A stretch of 64,000 bases of DNA. It comes from Acanthopleura granulata (Eukaryota > Mollusca > Polyplacophora > Chitonida > Chitonidae). The DNA is taken from NCBI GenBank assembly GCA_016165875.1, contig JABBOT010000014.1, positions 2,801,857 through 2,865,856 of the forward strand, given 5' to 3'. The translations under genes and the position numbers were made by a program. Positions 1 to 13,100 of this stretch are shown here, one piece after another (position 1 is the stretch's first letter; every line of letters starts with the position of its first letter). Below the pieces are notes generated by a model. The model saw nothing but the letters and a program-made list of their open reading frames with translations, was not told the DNA's origin and did no database searches.

Positions 1-332
1 TAGTACCTGTACCTCCCGTTAAGGCAAAGTACACGTCATCTGTCCTGGAATGGGATGTGAAGTTTCAAGTTACACCTGCAGCAGACACATCACTTAATGA
101 ATTTGCACCATAATCACAACTGTCTCACAAATGCAGTAATTATGTTTAAATTACACCCACTTTTCTCCTTGAGAAAACAGCACTACTTGAGCAAGTCAAA
201 GGAGCAGTCTTATGGTCATCCTGTTTACAGATTGTCATTTTTATTCTTGTAAGAACAATTACGGGAGGTCAGTACGGTAATTCTGGCACAGTGTACTTAT
301 TTATTTCTCAAAAAGAAAATAAAAAAAATATT
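1..332. other. Left-edge intergenic sequence
   Basis: Beyond the presumed TTLL4 poly(A) site. AT-rich, no coding or repeat feature recognised. Confidence 0.4.
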
Positions 333-1171
333 CTCTTTATTGAGACAGGGTATACAGGTGTGTGACAGATTAGATGTAGCTGGTCAGGGCTGACATTCAG
401 GGCAACATGTGATATGACTGCTCAGTGACAACTTGAGGAGAGAATTTCCCAGGAAATACATCTAAGCATTCAGTGGGGATACAGTGAAGCAATGATGTGA
501 TATAATGTGGTAATGATACCGAAACACATAGAAACTCCAATAGAGGAGATCTCGCTACAGCCATTCAGTGGGGGCACAGTGACCAAGACAGGCATGATAC
601 ACTGGGACAATGAAACCCAGATACACTGACTGATTGAAACTCCAACAGAGGAGAAATAGCTGGAGCCGTTCAATGGTGATACAGTGGCTCAGACGTGATA
701 CACTGTGATGATGATAAAGAGATACACTGAAACTCCAACAGAAGAGATCTACACCCATTCAGTGAACGTGGGAATACAGTCACCCAGACATGATACACTG
801 TGATGGTAATGAGATACACTGAAACACCAGTAGAGATCTAGCTACAGCCATTCAGTGACCGTGGGAATACAGTCACCCAGACATGATACACTGTGATGGT
901 AACGAGATACACTGAAACACCAGCAGAGACCTAGCTACAGCCATTCAGTGACCCAAACAGACGAGATACACCGTAATAACGACACCGAGACCTGTCATCA
1001 CAGGCTCAACGATGAGGCTTTCTTGGTGGGCCTCCTGGAGTTGTACCGTTTCCGTCGGCGACTGCGATCCAGCTGTGGCCTGGCCTGTCGCCTGAAGATG
1101 GTTGTGACGAGAGACTCTGACATGCGAGGAGATGACTGATGCTCATTCAGCGGTGGTAGACGGACTCCTAG
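333..1171 (-). other. TTLL4: Probable TTLL4 3' UTR with polyadenylation signal
   Basis: Sequence downstream of the TGA at 1174-1172. An AATAAA on the minus strand lies at 341-336. No further acceptor or coding similarity was seen. Much of this UTR is a 93-bp tandem repeat (separate entry). The exact cleavage site is not visible. Confidence 0.55.
455..975. repeat. 93-bp tandem repeat in TTLL4 3' UTR
   Basis: Five to six diverged copies of a unit containing GATACACTGTGATGGTAA and ACAGCCATTCAGTGACC. Spacing of the GATACACTG word is 93-94 bp in the three best copies (about 697, 791, 884); copies decay towards 455. Confidence 0.85.
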
Positions 1172-4100
1172 TCACCTGGACACCCCCTCACACTTGCTGC
1201 CTGGGGGGCGTGGAGGCTTGCCCGTGACGTTTGCCAGGGTCACAGTGGGTTCAGCACCGTTGGCCTTCAGCACGCCTGACACACCCTTGGGGCGCTTCAT
1301 ATAGGCTGCCGAGGGCAACTGGCTACAGCTGGTGGACAAGTGCTGGCTGAGAACTCTGAAATGAGATTTTTTTCAGAAATATTTAAAACAGGAATTCTGG
1401 GAAAACACCAAAAAACACTCAAAAAACCAAAATTAATTTAATAACATCAATGATTCAGTCGAACACTCACCTGGCTTTATCTGTGTCACTGTCTTTGTGG
1501 CTTTTTGGTACGGGTGCACTGGTCATTCTTGGGTCTCGGAAATTTACCATGGAGGAGGAAGGCGGAGTCCACTGGGGAATGAATAACGATACATTTATTG
1601 ATTGAATGACTGACAGATTGATATTTTCACAACTTCCTTAAAAAACAGATTAAAATGAACATGTTAAATTAATCCTACTTTCACTTCCTGAACTGTAAGT
1701 AAGTTGTTGTTTCTTTGTTTGCTTGTGTACAGTCAAATGATAGAATGGTAGTGAAGTACCGGCTTGATTCAGGCGATATTTGTTGTCTCAGATCTACAAA
1801 AATTGAGGCAAAAAATTTGATGGTCTTTTTTTTTTTTAAATCTTTAAACCACATTCTTTCACCACAAATCTCCCAATACTTCCCCTATGTCTTCCTTTAA
1901 TGCAACTCTTACACTAGCACTATGCAAACGGCATCACAATCTGGATTCCATTAACACTGGTCATAGCTCCCAATACACTACTCCTGCTCAAATCCAGCTC
2001 TAAAAGTTTTGGTAGCAACTTGAAGCCAATAGCATTGTCATGTACATGGCGAAGATTGGTGGTTTGACTGCGGCACAGCAGATTCCTCTTCCAATAAACC
2101 TGACCCCCATCTTATGAGTGAAAACTTCCTGAGTATGGCGTTAAATGAATTCATGCTGGTACCTGGAGTTCCATGCTGCCCATAAGCTCAAGACAACAGG
2201 CTATTCTGATACTCCACATGTACTTACCTGGTGGTTCTGATCGTCTGTTGGCGAGTCGAAATGAATGCCGAGGGAACAGAAGGATTCCAACAGCCTGATT
2301 CCTTCAAAAGAGAAAGTCATGGATTGATTAGAAACGAATGTCTTCAACACTCAAATAAAAGGTTATCATGATGTTTATCTCTTTACGTACCTGCTACCTT
2401 CAGAAGACAGAGCCCTGGTTTGATCAGTAGTGATAGCTTTTAACACTCAACAGTATATTATGCTATTATTCTATGGGAGCTTAGGGCTTTTGGCTTTGTA
2501 TTCAATTGAAGTCTTGTTCTCATCACAGCCAATCCTCTACTGAACGTTAGTGTCACAAGACAGGAACCAGGAATTAATTGTAACAGGGACTTCACTACAT
2601 CAAAACGTTTGTCAGGTTTTGGTTTACATCGGCCACTCTGCTCTTCTCCACCCATAAACCTGACTCCCCGGCTTATAAGCGAAAATCAGGAGTGTGACTT
2701 AAAATACTAAACATACAAACAAAAGAGAATTATTATCATCAATACTACTACCACTATAATCACTGTAAGGCAATCTGAAGGGGAATTTTTCAAAAAGTAA
2801 TCAGATCTGTTTTAACAGTTTGCTTGTTAAGACAGTTTGCAGTTTGCTTGTTAAAACAGTTTGCTTGTTAAAACACCTACTTTTTTATAACGTGGGTGGG
2901 TGGGTGGTCAGTGACACCTTTTTTGGGCCAAAAAAAAAAAAAAAAAAAAGGGGATTTGAAGTTTTTGTTTTAAGACGAATACGACTGCATTTATTTCCCA
3001 TTTTCCCAGTAGTCTCAGCATAAAGTCTAACATGTTGATACCTTTATACTCTTGTCGATTAAATCGCTGCACCCACTGGTCCAACAACAGGTTGTAATAC
3101 CTCTGCTGCTCAAAGAACCTCATGTAGCGGTGGGTGTTGGGAGTGGGGTACACCCGTTGGAAGCCTCCTTTTCGACTGTCCTCATCAATGCTCTCAGTCA
3201 GGATACGGATGTCATCCGGGGTGAGGGTATCAAGGATGGTCTGTACTACTTGCTGTACGAAAAAACACATTAAAATATCTTGTAAAGCACATATCACCTC
3301 TTGGCCATATGCACAGATGAGTAATTCTTCAGCTTTATGCTTGTTTGCAAGATATTTATTCAAGCATATTTTAACGAAATTATTCAACTGCAGACAGAAA
3401 AAACTATACTCTTTCTGAAGTCCTGAAACTGACCATCCCAACCAGTTTTGTCTCCAAAATCAAATCAGAAAGGTGCTTTAATCACACTGAAATTTACTCA
3501 AAGGTTGAGGAATTAAGGTAACTGCATTGCATACTGGATCTGCATGTGATGTGAAAATGACAAACATGTGGTTGATATCTTGAAAACAAAGGATTACCGG
3601 GAATAAATCAAAAAGACTATAAACAATGGATGTCCATGTGTATTTGAGCAAATTATTGGACTATTGCCAAAACTGTTAAACTGAGTCCATGTTTTCAATT
3701 CTGCTTCACTGGTGAGACAGTTACTGGAGAACAGTTAGTGCATTTGAAGACAAAAACCTGGATGTGAATGCGAATGTTAGCATGCTTACCTCATCCTGGT
3801 ACCTCTGGCAGTAGTAGGCGTGTTTGGCCCGCTCATCCGGCGCCATCTGAGAACAGAACTGCCGCTTGTCCATGCAGTAATTTGTGGAGGGCAAGTACGT
3901 ACTGGGAACACAAAGACATGAAGTGCAGGTTGTAGACTGAACTACAAGGGAGCATTCCTAACTCACATAATGCCATGCATCCCTACGACAAGTCACGCCG
4001 AAAACAGCGTGAACAGGGCTTTTACAGCCAGGAATGATGTGCCCATTGTCTTCAATTTCCCCAGAGTCAAGGACTTTTCCTCATGACACACTATACATTA

Positions 4101-7100
4101 TTTCAAAACTTTTAAGCATGACTTCATGACCCATGCATGATTCAGTGGGCACAGCCTTAGCCGTTTTTTTGAGGTAGCATCCCTACTGAACTTTGAAAAA
4201 CAAACAGCTTTAGACACGCTAATATAAGACACCTAGGACTCAAACTGCTTCAAGGTAGCGGCTTATTTACCATCGGTGGTCCCCACATTCTGACACAAGA
4301 GGAGATAGCTCACCTGAGATCCGTAATACTCGAGCTTCCTGATGCCGTCGTATCGTAGCGATCAGGAATGCGAAAACCAGCCATGTTAAACATATCCTTG
4401 ATCATGTTCCCTTTGATGTTTATATCCAGCTGAGAGTTGGAATGTAAACTAGAAACAAATACAACATTGTCACATTTCTTGAATTTTTCTTTTGTTTAAG
4501 TGGACAGTGCCCTTTTTGTATGTACCACATCTGAACAACTTGCTCTTCTTGATTTATACACAGGTATATATTTTTATAGCTTAATACAATGATTCAAGCA
4601 GAGCAGCTACATGCACATGGATGCCTGTGTTATCTTACTGAATTCAAACACTTGCTAAAGACAGGTTTTGAGCTTTATTACCCTAAAAATGTTCACAGTA
4701 AGAAAAAAAAATTCAGTGATTCTTTGTAAATAAGTGTTGTCCTTATCCAACTTTAAACTTTGGTGATGCACAATCAATCCTAATTTCTGAGCAATAATTT
4801 TGTTGGGATAAGTACTAGCTATATTCTCCATCAGCTACTGATATTTATTTATTTGATTGGTGTTTTATGCTGTACTCAAGAAAATTTTCACTTGCACAAT
4901 GGTACCCAGCATTATGGTGGGAAGAAACCGGACAGAGCACGGGGGAAGCCCACCACCGGCAGGTCTTCCCACAACCCTCTTCAGGTTGCTGGCAGACCTT
5001 CCCACGACCATCTTCAGGCTGCTGGCAGACCTTCCCACGTATGGCCGCACAGAAACAGCTACTGATATGCTATGTCCATAGCAAAATGCTAGTTTGTTTG
5101 TCATATTGGACAAGAGTCCTACAAACACTGGATAGCAGAGGAGGATACCCTAAATTACCTAAAATTTCATCCATGACATAGGTTCTATTTTCCTGATTCT
5201 GCGAGTTCTGTTGATTATAAGGTGTTTCAAGGTTTGTTGGGAAGGTAGGGTTATACCCTACTGAAAAAAAGAATTTCAGCACTAAATTTAATATTTTTTT
5301 TTAACTTTATTTACGTCAAAAAATGCGCTTTTTTGAACAAAATTTTAGGTCATTTAGCGCAGCTTCAATATACCCGCCAAAAACTAGTCTTACAAACTGA
5401 CCCCTCACACCAGACTATCTCCCCTGACTCATGACCTTCACCTTGGACTGATGTTGACCTCCAGGATCCATGGCCTCAAGGTCTCGTCCAGCAGGATGTC
5501 AAACCCAAACAGCTCATGGACGCTGTAGCGACTCTTCACATTGGCCTTGATCATACTATTCATGGAGGCTTCACAGCTGTTTGGGGAAAGGAAACACAAT
5601 TTGTACCGCAACTTTTCACTTGTATATGTATTTACAATTTCTGGTCACCCAAAACATCCCACTGTCTTGCAGTTGTGTGGAGACCAGTGGATAGCTCTGT
5701 AGCAGAACAATGTAGAAACTAAGTTTAAAATTACAAATGCTGCAGAGTGATAGCTGCATCAGGGAATTCTCATTGGCTGATTGGTTTTCACACGTCAGTT
5801 TCTTTTGCTTTGGACCACAGGGTCTCAAGAGCACAGGTAATGTAGTAACACCTGTACAAGTCCATCGGCACTGAAGCAGTGTGTGCTGCTGTTGTTGTTG
5901 TTACAATCTAAACTTTCATACAGTGCTGCTACAATGCTCTCCTCAGGTCTGTTTCACGATGACGGGGTAATGTTTTGTCAAACGTAACTATCATGGCGAC
6001 GTATCTCTAGAGTATGTGTCATCATGGATATTGCATCTGACATAACTTGCACGTGGATTGTGAAACGGGCCCTGCTAGATGTCACACTTGCACTGGTTCT
6101 CACCGACAATACCTTCATTTATGTATATAATTTAGAAAATTTACTTGGCGCTCTACGCTCTCCTAAAGAATGTTTAACTTATACGGCAGCAGCCAGCATC
6201 AAGGTGGGAGGAAACCAGGCACAGCCCGGGGGAAACTAGCGATCATCCATAATATGTTCATTGCTGTAAACTGAAGACCACTGGGTTACAGATGACACAC
6301 ACTAGTGTGACCATCACTAGTTCACGCTCTAGTTATTGTACCTAATTTGCAGAGAATTATGATTTTAGAAATAAGTATGAAGTACTGCACATAAACAATG
6401 CTCAGTTTGTCAGATGATCTACATTGTGATTTTGACAATGCACTGTAACAACATATCACAGCATTTCAGTACATCTCAGACAGGGTTACTCAATGGTTTG
6501 GAGTTTTTGCTGACGCTTACACTCAAGAGTACATGTATTTAAAGCATAGAGCAGCAGTCACGTTTAGGGGTGGTGAGCACTGAGCAGAGCTCCCAGAAAT
6601 GCCCGCTGTACGTCACTGGGTAATGACACACGTTGTGATTTAAAGCCACAGCTTAGCAGGTCAGAGCTGGATTTGAACACACGAGATCACTGGTCAGTTG
6701 ATCCGTTGTCCCAAAGAAAACTAACAGAATTCACCCGACTCCTCATGTAAAGTTTTGATAAGATGACACTATCAGAATAACACGTCAGAAAAAGTATATA
6801 GTCTAGCATAGCTTCACTCAAGGAATCATTGGATGAAGGTGAGCCTGGGTACCTACCTGATGACAGTCTTCACAACAAGGTCCTTGACACTGTCCCAAAT
6901 GGCACCTGAGTTGATGCCCTGCTTCCTCAGGTAGCTCCAGAGAGCCTTCAGACTCCTGCAATACAGTCACAGCTGTGTTAACTATCACTCAGTAATCGTG
7001 CTGTGATATGTAACATGGCACAGCAACAACCAGCATTCCATCACGGGGGTGTGAAGCGGGGATAGGAGCTGACAGAAACAACCCCGTTGCACAGATCAAC

Positions 7101-10100
7101 TGTAGGCCAAAAATATCAACTAACTTGACAAACAGGTTTTGCCATGCTAGAGTTCAAGTTTAACAAAACCCACACCTTCAGTGAGCCATCAGTGATTTTT
7201 TAACTTCCCATACAAGCACTCCATTCTGTCATTTCACCTAATGTTTCACCAAATCTGAGCAACAATAAGGCAATAAGAAAATTTGCTCAGTAGCACATAT
7301 GAGAAATGCAGCAATGACAGAAATGGACTATTTGGAATGAAGGAATATTAGAGGCATTATGTACAATCTGAACTGAGGAGGTTCCTGTAGGAGAAAATAA
7401 CAAAGAGCCGTATCATTCAGCTCAGTAGACAGAAAGTCACACAAGCATGTAAATATTACACATGTTTAACGTCGCGTATCAGGGAAACATGTACCCAAGT
7501 CATATCCTTTTCCAGAGGACCACGAATAAGCGCCGGGGTGGGGTAGTTAGGTTTACAGGAGACAGCGGATTCTTTGTTAAAAGAGATCAGAGAATAAAGG
7601 TAGTAAGGTACACCATTTGTATCCCTGGCACATCTTTTCGTCCGAGTAACCAAATGACTGATTTATAGCAGATGACAATAGGTGTTCAGTGACTGAAGAT
7701 TGTTAAGTTTACCACTTGTGTCCCTGGCAGACTGTTCTGTTCAAGTAACCACATTATTCATTTCTAGGAAACGACAGTGAAGCATTGTCTGTCTGAAGGC
7801 AGTTAGGTTTACCACTTATGTCCCTGGCAGACTGTTCTGTTCAAGTAACCATATTATTCATTTCCAGCAAAAGACAGTGAAGCGTTGTCTGTCTGAAGGC
7901 AGTTAGGTTTACCACTTGTGTCCCTGGCAGACTGTTCTGTTCAAGTAACCACATTATTCAATTTCTAGGAAACGACAGTGAAGCATTGTCTGTCTGAAGG
8001 CAGTTAGGTTTACCACTTGTGCCCCTGGCAGACTGTTCTGTTCAAGTAACCATATTATTCATTTCTAGAAACGACAGTGAAGCGTTGTCTGTCTGAAGGC
8101 AGTTAGGTTTACCACTTGTGTCCCTTGCAGACTGTTCTGTTCAAGTAACCATATTCTTCATTTCTAGGAAACGACAGTGAAGCATTGTCTGTCTGAAGGC
8201 AGTTAGGTTTACCACTTGTGTCCCTGGCAGACTGTTCTGTTCAAGTAACCATATTCTTCATTTCTAGCAAACGACAGTGAAGCGTTGTCTGTCTGAAGGC
8301 AGTTAGGTTTACCACTTGTGTCCCTGGCAGACTGTTCTGTTCAAGTAACCATATTATTCATTTCTAGGAAACGACAGTGAAGCATTGTCTGTCTGAAGGC
8401 AGTTAGGTTTACCACTTGTGTCCCTCGCATACTGTTCTGTTCAAGTAACCATATTATTCAATTTCTAGGAAACGACAGTGAAGCATTGTCTGTCTGAAGG
8501 CAGTTAGGTTTACCACTTGTGTCCCTGACAGACTGTTCTGTTCAAGTAACCATATTATTCATTTCTAGCAAACGACAGTGAAGCGTTGTCGGTCTGAAGG
8601 CAGTTAGGTTTACCACTTGTGTCCCTGGCAGGCTGTTCTGTTCAAGTAACCATATTATTCATTTCTAGGAAACGACAGTGAAGCGTTGTCTGTCTGAAGG
8701 CAGTTAGGTTTACCACTTGTGTCCCTGGCAGACTGTTCTGTTCAAGTAACCATATTATTCATTTCTAGCAAACGACAGTGAAGCGTTGTCTGTCTGAAGG
8801 CAGTTAGGTTTACCACTTGTGTCCCTGGCAGACTGTTTCGTCCGAGTTGCTCTGGTACTGGTCGTTCTTCTTGTTGATGCTGTAGTTTGTCAGGTGCATG
8901 AACTTGTTAGCCAGGTTCTTCATTGCTGACGAGTACCTGACCACAAAAACATTTTCATTATTTCGCTTGCTGAATTTTATACAGTGTCAGATTTTATAGC
9001 GTACCAAGTGAGCTAAAATTCCATCACTGACTACAATGCTCATTTCATGGGCCTCAGTGAGTTCCACTGATGTTAGAAAAGTGTTGGGGCTTTATTTAGA
9101 TTCAGCAACAAAAATAATCTTTGTGACATTTATTTCCTTTATTTGTGTCACTTACAGTGTGTTTATTCATTTATTTATTTGATTGGTGTTTTACGCCACA
9201 CTCAAGAATATTTCACTTATATGACAGCTGCCAGCAATATGGTGGGAGAAAACCTGGCAGAGACCGCGACTATCTACAGGTCATTTACTGTATAGGATAG
9301 CTGTTTAACTCCAAACTACAGAAATATTTCACTTATATGGTGGAGGTCTTAGGGGTGGATGATTCCACAGTGGCCCAGGTAAAACCTTGTCATATGACAA
9401 GATATTGACAAAGTTTCTCACGTGACATACAGATTTGCACCCTACACTGGCGGAAGACTAGTGTCCTTTAACTCACACAAGAACAAATGACACATAAATT
9501 TGTTCACCACTTGCTGTCGAACAATAGGAGTTGAGGAATCTACAAATTATGTGTCCAAAGGCAGATTTAAAATGAACGTGTACATCAGACAAAAGCTAGC
9601 AGATTGCTGATTGGGTTCAAACAGCCCAGATGATAAACACAAACAAGTGTTATGAGAAATCTGCGCAGATCACCTATTCGTGCTTCAATGGGGAACTTGT
9701 AAAACTCCGTCCCGCCTTTTACAAAGGGGTCCAAAGCTATGTGCTTCTTTTGTTCTATCCTGTATTACAATTCAGTGCATGTGTACATAATACATTGGGA
9801 ATGCAGGAAACAATGCTGCGCGTCCGAGTCTCCCATTTAAATTGCAGCCGAAGATGACCGGACATTTGAATCATGCAAAGACAGAATAGCTGACCTTGCT
9901 AAAAAAAACTTACCTGAGCATCAATACCAACACCACTTTCCTCCACTTTCAAAAAACTTTTCATCCTTTTCGCATGCTTGCAAGATGTTTACTAAAGGAC
10001 ATACTGAGGGTATTACACTGGGTGGACTAGTAAACTTACACTAGTTTTGTCTCCAAATTCATAAGGTGCTTAAATTAAATAGCACCTAAATTTGCTTTTC

Positions 10101-13100
10101 CACATGTAAAACGGAGTTTGGGCCTACCTCCAAAAGGACCTAAAAACGAAAATCATCAAATGGCTTACTTGGAGGAGGCAAATCTGGCAAGCCCGTCCTC
10201 GTAGACATAAATCCTGAGCGGGTCGCAGCTGCTGACGTAGACATACACCCTCATGTCAAACTTACTCTCGTTGATCAGGAAGGGGCGAGACAGGTACCTG
10301 CAAGAGAATAGACATCAGCTGATAAGCATCAGACTACTGGTGCCACCTTTTCCCCCTTGCTATGAGTGAATGGCATCTTGAGGCCATGGCAGATTGACCA
10401 CTGTTCTTTTTTACTGCATTCTGATGGATTCGTCCTCCTTACACGGCCACTATAAAAAGGCTTTTTTTTGGGGGGGGGGGGGAAAGGTGGCATCAAAAGT
10501 ATCATTTTAAGGCCTTCATGTGCTTAGGTTTTGATTTTAAAAGATCAGGTGAAATTCAGTACCAGAACATTGTTTAACTGGCAATATGTTGAGTTTACAG
10601 ACACTCTAGTCAATTCAAGGCTGGCAGGCAGGCATAGTCCATTACCATTTACCTCTGTACAATGACAGGTCGTCGACGTGGAATCTGCGTCCACTTGTGA
10701 ATCACCTTTATCCCAATCCCACGAGCAGATGCCGGCTGAAAAACAGTCAAATCACTGATTACCTAAACGATGAAAGTAAGGTTTGTGCAAAAATGCATCA
10801 TTCCTTGTCCAATGAGGCCACAGGCTCCCAGCCTGGTTTGGATGAAACTATCTCTCAAGGGTAATGGTTTCTTGCTCTACAGTTTCCCCCATTCGTAAAC
10901 CTTGATGCCATAATACAGTATGAACAAATACTTAATCAATCACTTAAAGTTTTTCCCCAAAAGGTGGAATTTCTGACCTTTCAAACAAACCTTAAATCAC
11001 TTTTCTAAGTCAGCAGAACCCTTACCGCAAGTAAATGATCACCAGTAAATACTGAAGGTTCCGGATAATACATTATGACAACAGAGTGACCTACCTTTGC
11101 CACATACAGCCATGACAGCAAGGGAGAGAAATGTGTCAAGTTTAACTGGGGTTGGTATGCAGAATATAGACAACTAAGTTAACAGGATAATAAGGATTTT
11201 CGGAATTATGTTCTTGGGTGGGACAGTAGTTCCCAGTATTGCAAAAAAAATGACATTCTGTGCGGTAGTTTGCACCAAACATGAGTATCAGCATCAGATA
11301 GGTGAGTAGTCTTACTATGTCTTCAGATAGGTGAGTAGTCTTACTATGTCTTCAGATAGGTGAGTAGGCTTACTATGTCTTCAGATAGGTGAGTAGGCTT
11401 ACTATGTCTAAAGATAGGTGAGTAGTCTTACTATGTCTCAAGACAGGTGAGTAGTCTTACTATGTCTCAAGATAGGTGAGTAGTCTTACTATGTCTAAAG
11501 ATAGGTGAGTAGTCTTACTATGTCTAAAGATAGGTGAGTAGTCTTACTATGTCTCAAGATAGGTGAGTAGTCTTACTATGTCTCAAGATAGGTGAGTAGT
11601 CTTACTATGTCTCAAGATAGGTGAGTAGTCTTACTATGTCTAAAGATAGGTGAGTAGTCTTACTATGTCTAAAAGCAGCAAACATCAATTTACACTGGGA
11701 CATCACTCTGTTGTCACAATAAACCAACTCTAAAACTGTGCATGTTAATATGTTTAGCTTTGCTTTGATGAAATCTCGGCTACCCTTAACCTAAGGTAAG
11801 GCATAATTCATTTATGCCTTAAAATAATAAATTAAATATCAACAAACTCCTGACGTGTCCTTCTTTCCCACAGCGTGACTCGTGTACATGCCGTTGAGTG
11901 ACTCGCACTCACCGGTTTGATAATCCACTTCTGCTTGCTGCTTCCATCCTCCCAAGCCCGCTTCAGCAGCTTCAGGTCAAACGGAAGCACAAAGGTTTGG
12001 GGGAAGAAACCAAACTCCTTGCGGCCAAAGTGAACCTGCATCCGTGAGAGATTCCGCCACAGCCTGTCCTTCCTACCCAACTGGAAGGATCCGGGAAAGT
12101 GGTTGAGCTGTGAAGAAGACAATGGTGAGACAGTAAATCAGCAAAAAAGTCACATCTGTACAGAGAATTTCCCACTTGGTCACAACTACACCGTTTTGCT
12201 GAGTATAGGGCAGGTAGTTCCATATCAGATAAACATCTGCCACTTCAACAAGACAAGTCATATTACCTGTACTGTATTAAAGCATTATAACCCTTGGCAG
12301 TCACACCCCATTCAGTTAATTCCTTGCAAATTATGAAAATCTGTGACAATGAAACCTGGGCTCAAGCACTGATTTATGTTCAAAACATAGAACAAAACAT
12401 GCTTATAAAATAACCAGAACTGAATCCTGCATTGTCGCCAATGCCTGCAATGTTGTAGAACACACACAAATCACCACGATGTGTTTTTGACTGTCCCATT
12501 TATGATCCAACCTGAGCAACCTGTACTCAAAACGGGTATCTGGCTAACCACTGTACATTCACACCTGCCTTTATTCCACTGACGCAAAGTGATGTGACAC
12601 TAAGTTAGACAAGGGAACTGCATGACCTGTCACTGATACAATCTGTCTGACACAGAGCACACTGCCCTAGATGCTCTGTAGTCATTTTTGTACAGACCAA
12701 TCAAATCACCACCTGATGACACAGGTGTTTGTGATGGACATTTTATTAAATCTACCACTACTTCTTTTAGTCACTCAAAGTTCTTTTGAAACCACCAGTG
12801 CAGTTTATACCATGATTTCTAACGAATTCTAGGGGTTCTGTAACGAGCTCCATACTCTTGCATGTATATAAGCCTCACCTTTTGATATTCTCGGATAGAC
12901 TTGAAAGCTTGAGACTTCATGTGTTTGCCAAAACAGCCCAGCCAATCATGATTCCCTGCAAGAAAGACAATCAGTTATCATCATGATTATAATAATGTGG
13001 TAGGTTGAAATGCATGTACCTTTTCAGCCCTGGCACAGCCTGTACATTTTCAGCCTGGCACAGCCTGTACATTTTCAGCCCTGGCACAGCCTGTACATTT

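Noticed and set aside
948..1139. 63-aa plus-strand frame
   Set aside because: Antisense to TTLL4 3' UTR and partly repeat; no coding features.
2908..3041. Continuation [16 protein letters not shown] as genuine TTLL4 C-terminus
   Set aside because: Splicing AAAG to the exon 2228-2301 gives a better match to the family (KG-LL-S-C-G pattern) and leads through two more in-phase exons to a stop.
7611..8813. CRISPR-like array
   Set aside because: Head-to-tail repeats with no unique spacers, in an animal intron, and the unit derives from the neighbouring exon.
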